Shown here piece after piece: positions 32,698 to 43,822 of a stretch of 64,000 nucleotides of DNA. How positions within the stretch are numbered: the stretch's first letter is position 1; each line of letters begins with the position of its first letter. The stretch is from contig OZ010787.1 in the NCBI GenBank assembly GCA_963932465.1, positions 29,950,087 through 30,014,086 of the forward strand, written 5' to 3'. Below the pieces are notes generated by a model. The model worked only from the letters and a program-made list of their open reading frames with translations, ran no database searches and was not told where the DNA came from. Origin of the DNA: Maratus speciosus. Taxonomy: Eukaryota; Arthropoda; Arachnida; Araneae; Salticidae. The position numbers and the translations under genes were made by a program.

Positions 32698-32896
32698 CAC
32701 TAGAACCGCGGTGATGGTTCATTTTGACCCGTATTAAGTGAATAGATGTCGATTCGAAGCGGAAAACTCTTTATAAAATAAGTTTAATATAATACGCACA
32801 AAAATATTTGAAATAAATTATCTAAACAGTTTTTAAAAAAATTCAGATGTAAAATATTTTTATAAAACTTGAGCAAAATTTCCCGCGGTTCTAGTG
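32698..32896. mobile_element. TTAA-flanked MITE, family A
   Basis: 199 bp between TTAA at 32694-32697 and 32897-32900. Ends CACTAGAACCGCGG and CCGCGGTTCTAGTG are perfect inverted repeats and match the termini of the piggyBac element 27961-29732, making it a likely internally deleted derivative. Confidence 0.8.
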
Positions 32897-32900
32897 TTAA

Positions 32901-33316
32901 ATAAACAACAACAACAAAAAAAAAAATCCCTGCCGGCCCGGCCTACAGGCAGAGGTAGATTTCGAAGTTAAGTAGACTAATTTCACCAACAAAAACTAAA
33001 TCATTATTAGATATAAATCCACTTTAACAGTTTTATCTGTCTGCTTTTGACGAGTTTTTATTTCCTTTTTATAAAATAGCTGGTTTTATCAGAATCATGT
33101 TAAGGCGATATTAAAAAAATATTTTTCCATAGTCAACAACTCGAAATTTTCTGGCACATTTTCAGATTAATTTTTAATAAAAAAAAAATATGAAACATGC
33201 CTGACATGATTTTTGAAAAGATTTATAAGCGACCTGTGTTTTTATTTTTCTTTCAATTAATTAAAATTTGATTAATAAACAATTATTTTCTCAATAGGGC
33301 AATATTTTTCGTTTCT
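32901..33316. other. AT-rich stretch with a short GC-rich patch
   Basis: A short CCTGCCGGCCCGGCCTACAG patch near 32930 stands out; its origin is unknown. No gene seen. Confidence 0.4.
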
Positions 33317-35236
33317 AACACAATCGTTTCGGGAAATTCTGTTCAAAATGCCCACTTTGACATCATTTCTTGAAATATATTCTGCCTCTATCAAAAAATC
33401 GATCATTACTGTACATTATATAGTTTCTGAATAAGAGAATCTAGCAATTGGATGCGTTTGAGGGCAAAAATGAACTTAAAAATGAGTAAGAATATAGACA
33501 GTTTGAATTTGAATGCACCCATAATAAGATGATTTTTTTCTTCAACCGCTAGTATTTTTAATTTGTTTTTGCTTTAAGAATTGGCCCTATCAAAAACTTG
33601 TCTATAGAAATGTTGAAGACAATATTAAGAAGATATATGATAAATTCATGGAAATTTTATATCTTGTGAATTGACGCAGTTATGAAAATTTTTCTACTTC
33701 AACCCACCTTTTTTGTTTTCGTTTTTAATTTTTTTGCGGTACGAATTGGTCCTATCAAAAACTTGTGAATATAAAAGTTGTAGATAATATTAAGGAGATG
33801 TATAATAAAATTATTGGATTTGATATTTTGAGAATTGACGAAGTAAGGAATTTTTTTCTCCCAAAAACCATATTTTTTGCGCCCCTTGAGCCTATTTTAA
33901 ATTTTATCAAAAATCTGTGATGCATGAATTTTTGGCGCTATTTTTAGAAGTAATAAAAACTTTAAACTGATTTGATATGTACAAAAATTAAGAAGTTATG
34001 GGGTTTTTTCGGTTTTCACAAAACCCCTCCCTATTTACATCCCCTTTGTCTGCTTTAGCCCATTAACGAACTTGACCGAGATTTTATGTCCCTTGATTTT
34101 ATGTATCAGTTTGGAATAGATTTGTGCAGAATTGCGGAAGTTATCGTGTCCAGAAGAAAGTGATAACATAATTGCTTCGGGAAATTCCGTTCAAAATGCC
34201 CAGTTTGACATAATTTCTTTAAATATATTCTGCCTCTATCAAAAAATCGATCATTGCGGTACATTATATAGTTTCTGAATAAGCGAATCTACCAATTAAA
34301 TGCGTTTGAGAGCAAAAATGAATTTAAAAATGAGTCAGAAAATAAGCAGTTTGTATTTGAGTGCATCCTTAATGCAATGATTTTTCCAACACAATCCGCT
34401 TCGGGAAATTCGGTTCAAAATGCCCACTTTAACAGCATTTTTTTAAATATATTCTGTCTCTATCAAAAAATCGACCATTACAGTACATTATATAGTTTCT
34501 GAGTAAGAAAACGTACCAATTGGAAGCCTTTGAGAGCAAAAATGAATTGTAAAATGAATCAGAAAATACGCAGTTTGGATTTGAATACACCATTACTTAG
34601 ATGATTTTTTTCTTCAACCGCTATGTATTTTTAATTTGTTTTTGCTGTAAGAATTGGTCCTATCCAAAACTTGTCTATATAGATGTTGTAGACAATATTA
34701 AGAAGATATATGATAAATTCATGGGGATTTTATATCTTTTGAATTGAAGGAGTTATGGATTTTTTACTTCTTCAACCCCCCTTTTTGTTTTCGTTTTTAA
34801 TTTTTTTTGCGGTACGAATTGGTCCTATCAAAAACATGTGAATATAAAAGTTGTAGATAATATTAAGGAGATTTATAATAAAATTAATTGGAATTGATAT
34901 CTTGAAAATTGACGAAGTTATGAATGTTTTTCTCCCCAAAACCCTATTTTTTGCGCCCCTTGAGCCCATTTTTAACTTTATCAAAAATCTATGATACATA
35001 AATTTTTGGCCCTATTTTTAGAAGTAATAAAAACTTTAAACTGATTTGATATGTACAAAAATTAAGAAGTTATGGGGGGTTTTCGGTTTTCACAAAACCC
35101 CTCCCTATTTCCATCCCCTTGGTCCGATTTTGCCCATTAACGAACTTAACCGAGATTTTATGCCCTTTGATTTTATGTATCAGTTTGGAAGAGATTGGTG
35201 CAGAATTACGAAATTTATCGTGTCCAGAAGAAAGGG
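33317..35236 (+). repeat. Large tandem duplication, about 845-bp unit
   Basis: Full unit 33317-34160, a head-only fragment 34161-34387, and a second full unit 34388-35236. Each starts near CTTCGGGAAATTC...CAAAATGCCC and ends GTGTCCAGAAGAAAG. Within a unit, three diverged subrepeats of about 150-200 bp begin with an AATTGGTCCTATCAAAAAC-like phrase. No persistent reading frame, so probably non-coding, but the source element is unknown. Confidence 0.75.
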
Positions 35237-35254
35237 ATATATATATATATATAT

Positions 35255-35285
<31 letters not shown>
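35237..35285. repeat. Compound microsatellite (TA)n(GATA)n
   Basis: A TA run passes directly into GATA repeats at the edge of the tandem duplication. Confidence 0.9.
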
Positions 35286-35286
<1 letters not shown>

Positions 35287-35454
35287 AGTTTTTTACTGAG
35301 GGTGGTTTTGGGTTCTAGGAGTCATGATCGGTGTAGATCTGCAAAAAAATTTCAGAAATTTCAACATAGGAACGATCCCAATAGGTAGTATTTCATACGA
35401 AATCTACCTAAAAAAAAATAGTCCAATTGGTGAATTTTGTTAATCTTACCTTAA

Positions 35455-35664
35455 CCCATTAAGGACTAGCGTTACCATATGGTCAGAGCATAACTGTCAA
35501 CACTTTTGCTGTTTGAATACCAGTAATTTATAACAAAAATTTTCATTTACATTAATGACAGAAATTCTGCTATAAAATAGTATATATTTTTCTTTTCCAA
35601 AAAAGTGATGCGAAATGCAATTTTCGTATTTTAAAAAAGAAAAAATAATTCCGTCTTTAATGGG
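35455..35664. mobile_element. TTAA-type MITE
   Basis: 210 bp. Left end CCCATTAAGGACTAGCG follows TTAA (35451-35454); the right end (complement) CCCATTAAAGACGG is followed by TAAA, a decayed target copy. It lies just upstream of the Tc1-like element. Confidence 0.6.
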
Positions 35665-35689
35665 TAAATCGTGGAACATAAAAATAATA

Positions 35690-37230
35690 CACTGCTCAAA
35701 ATAATTAAAGGATATTTGAAGTTTTATATAAAAAAAAGATATAAACGAAATTTTTTTTGCCGAAAATAGAAGAAGAGAATCACAAATGCAAATTTTTCTG
35801 GTTTTCAAACTGTGGAGTATGCAAATTTTGAGTTCGACGTCAAAAACGTCGCTTCAGCGGCAGCGAATGAAATTTGACTTTCAACTGGATAAAAGAGAAT
35901 GAAGACAAGGATGATCGGCATTCAGTGATTGCTTTGTTTCGATGCGTACGATGTCTCAGCGAAGTCATTTGACAGATTCAGAAGCTTTGAGAATTGTTGG
36001 TAAGTTAGAAGGGGCCAAACTCAAGCCGAAGTAGCGCAAGCCATTGGAGTGTCACAAAGTGTCATTTCCAGGATCTGGAACCGTTTTTTTTGGAGAGTGG
36101 ATGTGCAGGCCGAAGACCAGGGCAAGGTCGTAGACGGGCAACAACGCCCAATGAAGATCGGTATTTAGCGTTAACAGCTCGGAGACACCGAACCATGAAC
36201 GCTACTCTTCTCCAACAACACCTTCGCTCGGCTACAGGCACCACGATTTCAACTCAGACTGTCCGAAACCGACTCCATGCTGTAGGTCTGTATGCTCGCC
36301 GACCGATGGTATGTGTTAGATTAACATCAAGGCATCGTCGCGACCGCAGGGAGTGGGCAACCGAGCATGTCAACTGGAGGAGAAATGAATGGAGCAATAT
36401 TCTGTTTTCTGACGAGTCCCGTTTTTCTGTGCATCCGGATAATAGGCGTATTTTCATCTGGAGGGACCGTGGCAGTAGGAATAATCCTGCGTTCGTGCAC
36501 GAAAGTGTCAGATTTGGCGGTGGAGGAGTGTTGGTGTATGGTGGCATCTCCATTGACGGGCGCACTGACCTCTACATCATTCGAGATGGAGCTCTGACTG
36601 GTCGCCGATATAGGCATGAGATCCTCAGACCTATTGTAGTCCCTTACGCTGCAGCAATCGGAGATAACTTCATTTTAATGGACGATAACTGCAGGCCACA
36701 TCGTGCAAACCTGGTGGAGGATTTCCTTTTCGAGGAAGGAATCGTTCGAATGGAATGGCCAGCGTGTTCTCCAGACATGAATCCAATCGAGCACGTTTGG
36801 GACGCTCTAGGAAGACGAGTTTCTGGCCGCCAACAACCCCCACAAACTCTCCAAGAACTGGAGCTCTTCTGGAAGAGCTCTTCTGGAAGAGTGGGGCAGA
36901 ATACCCCATCTCGTCATTAATAGCCTCATTGAGTCCATGCCTCAAAGGTGTTGAACGTTGCTGGCCGCCCGTGGAAACCATACCCCCTACTGAAAATGAT
37001 TTTCTTTGAAGAAAACACCTTTTCTTATTCTTTTTTTCTCATATGCACAAATTGTGTTTTTTTCCTTTAGTACACAAATGCGCAATAAAATGCATTTTTT
37101 CTGCCAAACATGTGTAATTTATTCTCATATAACCTACTATGTCTGTCGACCATGTATCAATCAGCTAAACAGTTTACCAGATACAAAATCCACCTAAAAC
37201 TGCAATACCCTTTAATTGTTTTGAGCAGTG
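35690..37230 (+). mobile_element. Tc1-like transposon, almost full length
   Basis: 1541 bp between TA dinucleotides (35688-35689 and 37231-37232). Ends CACTGCTCAAAATAATTAAA and (complement) CACTGCTCAAAACAATTAAA are inverted. It contains one transposase pseudogene. The body is clearly more GC-rich than its surroundings between 36.1 and 36.95 kb. Size and structure are those of a classical Tc1 family element. Confidence 0.9.
35951..36950 (+). pseudogene. Tc1-like DDE transposase, frameshifted
   Basis: Transposase that cuts and pastes at TA. From the ATG at 35951 it reads MSQRSHLTDSEALRIVGKLE, shifts frame near 36012 to GQTQAEVAQAIGVSQSVIS (DNA-binding helix-turn-helix), shifts again at a T run (about 36083-36090), then stays open for about 270 codons. 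The DDE triad is visible: ILFSDESRFSV, NFILMDDNCRPHR and CSPDMNPIEHVWD, with 34 residues between the last two acids (DD34E). Near the C-terminus a 14-bp tandem duplication (36861-36874 and 36875-36888) throws the frame off; without it the text would run on as EEWGRIPHLVINSLIESMPQ. At least three frameshifts, so inactive although the catalytic core is complete. Confidence 0.9.
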
Positions 37231-37232
37231 TA

Positions 37233-37787
37233 CAATATTATTTTTATGTATAAAAAAAGTTAGTTTCATTCACAAATTATATATTAAATAAGTCTGTTAG
37301 CATACATTAGTATTTTGAAGTTCTATGTTATTTTTTATATTTTCATTTTATTTTTTATTTGTCATATTAAAACATGTAGGCTGTCTTAATTTTAAGTATA
37401 TAAATCAAATAAATAATAAGAAAATATTTGAAATACAGAATTAGTTTTAAATACGAAAATAATATTTAATGATTATTAGAAATTTCAACCTTTGTATATC
37501 AACTTTACAGAAAAGTAATTTCTTAAACACTATTTCTAGCGGTGTCAAATGACACCGTTTTAAAATTTTGATTTATGTTTATTTTGCTAGTAGTTTTTTA
37601 ATGTAATAAGCATACAAAAATCTTAAATGTATTAAAAAGGATTTGTAATTGATGCAAATTAAAAACCTTAAATCGAAATCTTTTTAAAGGTATCATTCGA
37701 CAATGGTAGAAATAACGTTGATTTTATTGTTACATGTAAAAAGATTAATGGAAACATTTAAATAGTAAATTAAAATTATTATTAAAA
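37233..37787. other. AT-rich stretch, nothing recognised
   Basis: No gene or repeat family recognised; a short palindrome GGTGTCAAATGACACC lies near 37542. Confidence 0.45.
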
Positions 37788-37948
37788 CATAGCTGCCAAC
37801 TTGTACGGATTTTTGCTACCACTAAAATTTAACAGAAATTTATGCATTATTTAATTATCAACATTCACTGCATTTCGGCAATTGAATTAGGGAAATTTTT
37901 CTATTGAATTTTAGTGGTAGCGAAAATCCGTACAAGTTGGCAGCCATG
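37788..37948. mobile_element. MITE, CATAGCTGCCAAC family
   Basis: 161 bp with near-perfect inverted ends: CATAGCTGCCAACTTGTACG and, inverted, CATGGCTGCCAACTTGTACG, followed inward by CTACCACTAAAATT / AATTTTAGTGGTAG. Same family as 44365-44516. Confidence 0.75.
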
Positions 37949-38219
37949 TTAAAATAAAATAAAAATTTGTAGTCTGTTCCGATGCAGAATTTAAAAAATA
38001 ATGTGTCTTTATCACAATTCCATTTTAAGAACCCCCCTTTTTAAAAATATGTAAAATTCAATTCATCTAAAATTGATGTGCTTTTAAATAATAGGATTAA
38101 ATAAAGGTTTGTAAAAATATTTGCAGATTGTTTTCATTATTAATCACATAGTGTCCAAATCATATACAATTGAATATGTGCAGTGCAATACAATTGAATA
38201 TGTGCAGTGCACGGGCATT
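37949..38219. other. AT-rich spacer
   Basis: A 20-odd-bp direct repeat (ACAATTGAATATGTGCAGTG, twice at about 38165-38210) is the only feature. Confidence 0.4.
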
Positions 38220-39515
38220 TGCATATGGAAATTAAAGCACAACTTACAAATGTTTTTAAATATCTGGACTTTATATTTATGATAGACTAAAACATGAGGA
38301 TCTTCTATAAAGAATCCACAGAACTCCCCCTTCCCCCACTCCTGAAAACGATTATTTACACCATATGGAATTTGCATGGGGTGCTACAATTTGGATCAGA
38401 GTTATAAGTGTTTGCGGTTTTCGGGCCCTTATATTTGGGTTATACTAAAATTTAGAGGGTTCAGTTAAAAAACCCGATAATGTCCCTCATTTTATATTAC
38501 GTTTACCATATAAAATATAAGTTATTTACGATAATTATAGCTCGAGTTATAAATGTTTTAATTTATCAGGATCTTACACTTAAGATACATTAAAATATAT
38601 AGAAGGTCAATAGAGTCAACCCTTGCTTTTTAAAACGATTACGATTACCATACGAAATTTTTGTGAGCTGTAATAATTTGGATCCGAGCTATAAGTGTTT
38701 GCGTTTTCGGGCCCTTATATTTGGGTTATACTAATATTTAGAGGGTTCAGTTCTAAAACCCGATAATGTCCCTCTTTTTATAAAGAATACGTTTACCATA
38801 TAAAATATGAGTTATTTACGATAATTATAGCTCGATTTATAAATGTTTTAATTTATCAGGATCTTATACTTAAGATACATTAAAATATAGAAAAGGTCAA
38901 TAGAGTCAACCCTTGCTTTTTAAAACAATTACGATTACCATACGAAATTTGTGTGAGCTGTAATAATTTGGATCCGAGCTATAAGTGTTTGCGTTTTCGA
39001 GCCCTTATTTTCGTGTTAGTTCAAAATTTAGGGGGTTCAGTTAAAAAATCCGATAATGTCCCTCCTTTTATAAAGATTACGTTTAGCATTTAAAATATGA
39101 GTGTTTACACTATTTATAGCTCGACTTATAAATGTTTTAATTTATCTGGATCTTATACTTACGATACACTGAAATATAGGAGGCTTCAACAAAAATCAAC
39201 AGACCCCCCCCCCCCGCCTATTAAAATAATTACGATTACCATAACAATCTTGAGTGGTCTGCGACAATCTTGATCTGTGTTATAAGTGTTTGCGTTTTCG
39301 AGTCGTTATATTCGGGTTATACTAAAATTTAGGGTGTTTAGTTAAAAATTCTGACAATGTCCCTCCGTTTATAAAGATTATATTTACCATAAAAAATATG
39401 AGTGTTTTGCGATAATTATAGGTCGAGTTATAAATGTTTTAATTTACCATGACCTTATACTTATGATACACTAAAATATAGAAAAGGCCAATAGAGTCAA
39501 TCTCCCCCCCCCACA
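38220..39515 (+). repeat. Satellite-like tandem array, unit about 290 bp
   Basis: About 4.5 diverged units. The phrase TTGGATCNGAGYTATAAGTG recurs at about 38391, 38678, 38968 and 39270 (spacing 287, 290, 302). Other shared text includes AAATTTAGAGGGTTCAGTT and ATAATGTCCCTC. Some units contain C-runs (for example about 39207-39218). Non-coding. Confidence 0.8.
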
Positions 39516-40440
39516 CCCAATTAATTAATTATTATTGCGCATTTTCAGCATGCATTTTAAGTAGATGAAGACGGCATGTGTCTATAATGGAATCCTGATC
39601 AAACTGAACATTTCCTGATCATGAAAGAAAAAAGAAAGAGTATGCTTGTTACAACGGAAAAGAGGCTAAAACTGATTTATTTCGTGCCATTATGATTTCG
39701 TCTTAGCAGAATTTACGATATTTTGTTTTGACTCTAACTATTCCTTGTGATATAATAAATCTTAATTAAAGAACAAATAATTTATTATTTTATTAAAAAC
39801 TGCTATAATCTTCCAAAAGCTTAAAATAAATGTCCAAAATCTCTCCTCATTCTAAGAGACACTTCTCAAGGAGTAATGATACTTTCAAGAATAAAAATTT
39901 ATAAAAGTAATTTGAACCGCTTATGCTTCGGAACGAAGTCTTGTGATGAAAGTGATTTAAATCGAGATCCCAGTCAAGAGTATCTGAGAGCATTCGTCTT
40001 TGTTTAAATTCCGTCATGATGAAAACGAAAAATATTTAAGAGAATAATATTGATTCTTGAGATTATAAAAGAAATTTTTCTGTTAAGATTAGAAATTGTT
40101 ATTTATATTAAAAACTGTTAAAGTAAATCTTTCTTCTTTTTGCTAAAAATTACATTTTTTTTTTTTGTAATCTGTAAAAATATTTTACTTAATAATGTAA
40201 GCAAATTTGTTTCCATCAATTGAACTTTTTGAAGAAACGATTGCAAATATTTTATTTGATTATTAATAGATGATCTGAGTGGAAGAATATGTTATGCAAC
40301 AAAAATTAAATTTCGAGCAAATTGAAGTGAAAGTTTTATGTTCTAATTTAGCTAGTTATTTATTTCATTCTTGTAGCATATGTTTGAATGTTAATAAGTG
40401 ATAATGAATTCTCCTAGAAAAGAGTATCAACCCTTTAGTG
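39516..40440. other. AT-rich stretch, nothing recognised
   Basis: No gene or repeat family recognised. Confidence 0.5.
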
Positions 40441-40944
40441 CGCAGCTTTGCATAGATGCAAACAATAGTGTTTTGAATTTAATAGATTTTTTATTCGTAT
40501 ATACCTAATCCACACCATAAAATTAGCATTGCAATATTTGATTTAATTAATAACAGACATTCCGTATTTAAATAAAGCGAAATTAACCATTGAAACTTTC
40601 TGGCGTACAGTCAGATTCTCTTAACTACGTAATCTCTCGAGCGTATTCTATCATGGGAATTAAAGGCTTAAGGGTTAAGTTTTATAAAATAAATAATTAA
40701 ATAAAATAAGGTATTTGGAGACATGCTTATTAAAATGTTTACTAATTTGCAATACTTTAGCGTTAAACAAACACACGACAGTAGTTTTTACTTGTATTTC
40801 AGATGTGCAACAGAAAAAAAGGTTGACGTATTATAGGAAAAATGTATCTCTGATTTTTTTTCATTAGTTTTCCTGTGTAATAAACCTTTCAGAGAATTAT
40901 ATATAATTTTTTGGAAGCAAAATAAAAAATCGCGTATTTAAGGG
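40441..40944. mobile_element. TTAA-type MITE, family B, uninterrupted copy
   Basis: 504 bp with ends CCCTTTAGTGCGCAGC and GCGTATTTAAGGG; TTAA on the right (40945-40948), TCAA on the left. It aligns over its length with the split copy 3259-7520 and provides the empty site for the LTR retrotransposon there. Confidence 0.75.
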
Positions 40945-40948
40945 TTAA

Positions 40949-41366
40949 AGTTTCATAATTTATATTAGAAATTATTTTCACCATTTAAATTATTAAATAT
41001 AAAAATATGAAATATTAAAAGAGACTGTCTCATACCTTTAACACTAAGTAGAGTTTTTGTATTTTAGTTTTACCATATGGTATAATACCGTATAACGCTT
41101 TCATCCATACAATAAAACAATTTTTGATAAAATGTATCGTAACATGCTCTTCCACTAAGCTCCTCAATTGATATCTATTTATTTATCATCTATATGTTTG
41201 AATAAAATATTTCAATTTATTTAATGACAGTCATTGTGCCTAAATGCACCACAATTCCCCATACATTTGTCGCATTGCACTCAGGGCTTATTTGGCGTTT
41301 CGTTAAATAAATATATATATATATATTATTAAGCGGAAATTTATTGAATACTGCGTCTTTAGTTAA
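40949..41366. other. AT-rich stretch with a possible TTAA-element end
   Basis: TTAACACTAAGTAGAG near 41038 looks like a left end of the same kind, but no partner was found. A short TA run lies at about 41320-41336. Confidence 0.35.
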
Positions 41367-41550
41367 ACACTAGAGCGCCCGGAAATTTTACTTAAGTTTC
41401 ATAAAAATATTTCATACCAGAATTTTTATTTAAAATTATTTAACTGATTTATTTAATGCATCTCTGTGCGAATTTAATTTAACTTAAATAAACACACAAT
41501 CTTGCTCAATGGTGCACAAAGTACGAACTTTAATAAACAAAAATTTTCAA

Positions 41551-41586
41551 CTTACGTTTCGAGCTGTTTCAACAGGCGTCTTCAGG
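41551..41586 (-). ncRNA. Hammerhead-ribozyme-like core, left arm
   Basis: On the minus strand: CTGAAGA (fits the core CUGANGA), a hairpin CTGT-TGAA-ACAG standing for stem II, then GAAAC. Cleavage-site context and stems I and III were not worked out, so catalytic competence is unproven. Confidence 0.45.
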
Positions 41587-42105
41587 AAAATATGATATAA
41601 AATGGCTCAAAGTTGAGAGACGAAAGTTTCCTGTGCAAGAGATAATTAGTTGAAACTTGATAATGATTTGAATACAAAAATGTAGTGTTGCCATATAGTG
41701 AAATTAATAATTATTAATGAACTAAGATCAAATTAATCAAAAGGTCGATTTAAGAAACAACGAGTCTACACATGAGGGACAAAACCACGTTCAACTGAGT
41801 TTTCATTCAAGTTTTTGGCAACATAATACAAGATTAAGCTGAAATATTGTAATTAGATATAGGATTATGACTTTATGATACTATGCTAAATTTTTGAGAT
41901 ATTATAGGATAAATTATTGGTACAAGGTTTATCCTCACGCGCAATGATTTCAACTGATTCTCTAATTTTGATATGTAATTTATATATTTTCCCTGAATGG
42001 CAACACTACACTTTTGTATTCAAATCATTGTCAAGTTTCGACTAATTATCTTTTGCACAGGAAGCTTTCGTCTCTGAACTTTGAGCCATTTTACCATCAT
42101 ATTTT

Positions 42106-42140
42106 CCTGAAGACGGCTGTAGAAACAGCTCGAAACGTAG
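42106..42140 (+). ncRNA. Hammerhead-ribozyme-like core, right arm
   Basis: CTGAAGA at 42107-42113, a stem-II-like hairpin GCTGT-AGAA-ACAGC, then CGAAACG at 42131-42137. The two arms differ in the hairpin, yet pairing is kept, which hints at selection on structure. Stems I and III unverified. Confidence 0.45.
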
Positions 42141-42470
42141 ATTTTAAATGTTAGTTTTTTAAAGTTCGTATTTTGTGCACCATTGAGCAAGATTGTGGTG
42201 ACATTTAACCATTTAGTCGGAGCCGAATCGACTCCTTCCTTGCATTCTACTGTTAAAAATAACTTTTTTTGTAAAACTTGAATCGTTATTTTTAATATAA
42301 GCTAACAATCTACGATTCTCGTACTTAGGGAATTTTTTAATGCATTTACGGTAGTTAAAACCTAAATAGGACTTCAAAAGTCCAAATGTAACAATGCGTT
42401 TTATACATTTCATCTTAAAATGTATATTTAATTGCTATGCATATTTTAAATACTTAATATAAATTTGAAA

Positions 42471-42649
42471 TACCGCAATTTCCGGTGTATAAGCCGCGGC
42501 TCAAATAAATCTCTTTCAGACCAGAAACTTTATTTAAAAAAATGTTAACTTTTTAAGTTTAATATGTATTTAATATTATTTTAAAAATAAAATTTCTGGT
42601 TTGAAAGAGACTTGTTTTCGCCGCGGCTTATACATCGAAAATTACGGTA
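42471..42649. mobile_element. 179-bp MITE with GTATAAGCCGCGGC arms
   Basis: Left end TACCGCAATTTCCGGTGTAT plus AAGCCGCGGC; right end is the inverse, ending ATTACGGTA. Inner arms TTTCAGACCAGAAACTTTA and its inverse also pair. No coding capacity; superfamily not assigned. Confidence 0.7.
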
Positions 42650-42861
42650 CATAAAATTGAAAGATGAATAACTTATTATTGAGTAACTGAATAAATTAAT
42701 AACTTTATTTAATAATAACATAAATTATAAACATAACTTTTAGTTACATAATCCTGAATACATTACGCTTAAATAATGCATACTTCAACATCCATACTTT
42801 ACTGACTTTTAGCTTTTACCATGTATAAAACAAGAAGTAAATAATGAATGACTCATACTAC

Positions 42862-43389
42862 CATGGAACTATAAATAAAGAGGAATTTACATATACTTAA
42901 AATATTAAAACTTCAACTATAACCGCTATCGAAAGGGCTGATTACCTCCAATGGAAACAGCCACCAGTAAATTTATATGGAAATTTTCTCCCCTCTTAAA
43001 GGCTTTATTAATGCAAAATTTCAGCCATAAATAATGGCAGGAACAGATTTGCATTTTTAATGGTGGAAGTTTACTTTTGCGGTAGTCAGGACCTGTGTTT
43101 CCGCCATATTGTGACAACCGAAGAAAGAAACCGACTGCTTTAACAGGCAAATTGACACCACTAAAAATAAATAGAAGTTTTTACCATATTTGTGAGAAAA
43201 TATTTCCATGAGCAAGACAAAATTTGCTATTCAATTTTACTGGTGGGATATTTGCACCGACGGTATTCAGAAACCGTAGATCCGATTTTAAAAACGCAAC
43301 CGCCATCTTGTGACAACCGCGTCAGTTACTCCACTCGCAACTCGTAGTCAGTACACGATCCGTCTTCTCCTCTTTATTCATAACTCCAT
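42862..43389. mobile_element. 540-bp MITE family, complete copy with 9-bp target duplication
   Basis: 528 bp flanked by TCATACTAC (42853-42861 and 43390-43398). Ends CATGGAACTATAAATAAAGA and (complement) ATGGAGTTATGAATAAAGAG are inverted. Inside are direct copies of CGCCATMTTGTGACAACC. A 9-bp duplication points to Mutator-like or Merlin-type transposition. Other copies at 53642-54073, 54083-54622, 55443-55827 and an end at 15281-15372. Confidence 0.8.
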
Positions 43390-43398
43390 TCATACTAC

Positions 43399-43822
43399 AA
43401 GTTTTACAAAATCTTTCCCTTTTCAATTTACTTTTAAATTATTTTTGATTTTCATTTTCCGCTTATGACTCAGTTCTTCTTTTTGATTTCTGAATCGTAT
43501 GGATCTATATAAGTTTAAGGTTTAGGCTGATGCACCTTTACTTCCAGGTTGTTTTAGTAACTGACTTCAGGTTTTTGACGAATTTGGATTTTGAAATGCT
43601 GTTTTCCTTTTTCAAGCCTTAATTATTCCCTCTCTTTCAATCTTTGACGTTACTTTTGTTTTTTTATTTTCATTATTCAATTTTGTTTTTCATATATGCT
43701 ACAGTTTTTAAGCATGCAGCACAGTTTGACACTGCGTCTTTTCGCATTTTGGTGGGATTTGAATTGTTGGTGAACTTGATTTTAACAAACTGCTTTCAAA
43801 AACATGAGTTCATGTTTTGTAC
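43399..43822. other. T-rich stretch, nothing recognised
   Basis: A 78-codon open frame at 43644-43880 is phenylalanine-rich with no motif and runs into the next repeat; not called a gene. Confidence 0.4.

Larger units (their letters stand above)
41491..42200. mobile_element. Inverted-repeat element, Penelope-like end sequence
   Basis: Left arm 41491-41700 and right arm about 41993-42200 are inverted copies (CTTGCTCAATGGTGCAC against GTGCACCATTGAGCAAG at the outer edges, GTAGTGTTGCCAT against ATGGCAACACTAC inside), with about 290 bp of unrelated AT-rich spacer. Both arms carry a CCTGAAGA...CGAAACG motif of hammerhead type, known from Penelope-like retroelement terminal repeats. I infer two Penelope-like ends in opposite orientation. 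No reverse transcriptase or GIY-YIG coding text was found. Confidence 0.55.
41367..42252. mobile_element. TTAA-flanked MITE, family A, split by an inverted-repeat insertion
   Basis: TTAA at 41363-41366 and 42253-42256. The left part ACACTAGAGCGCCCGGAAAT and right part GTCGGAGCCGAATCGACTCC match the copy at 769-968 (GTCGGAGTCGAGTCGACTCC). About 710 bp of foreign sequence (41491-42200) sit between, with some loss of the host element at the junction. Confidence 0.7.

Noticed and set aside
33317..35236. Tandem unit as a coding gene duplication
   Set aside because: No frame stays open for a useful length in either unit; small frames such as 35046-35258 are incidental.
36254..36981. Several overlapping open frames on both strands around the Tc1 transposase
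   Set aside because: They are shadows of the GC-richer transposase gene in other frames.
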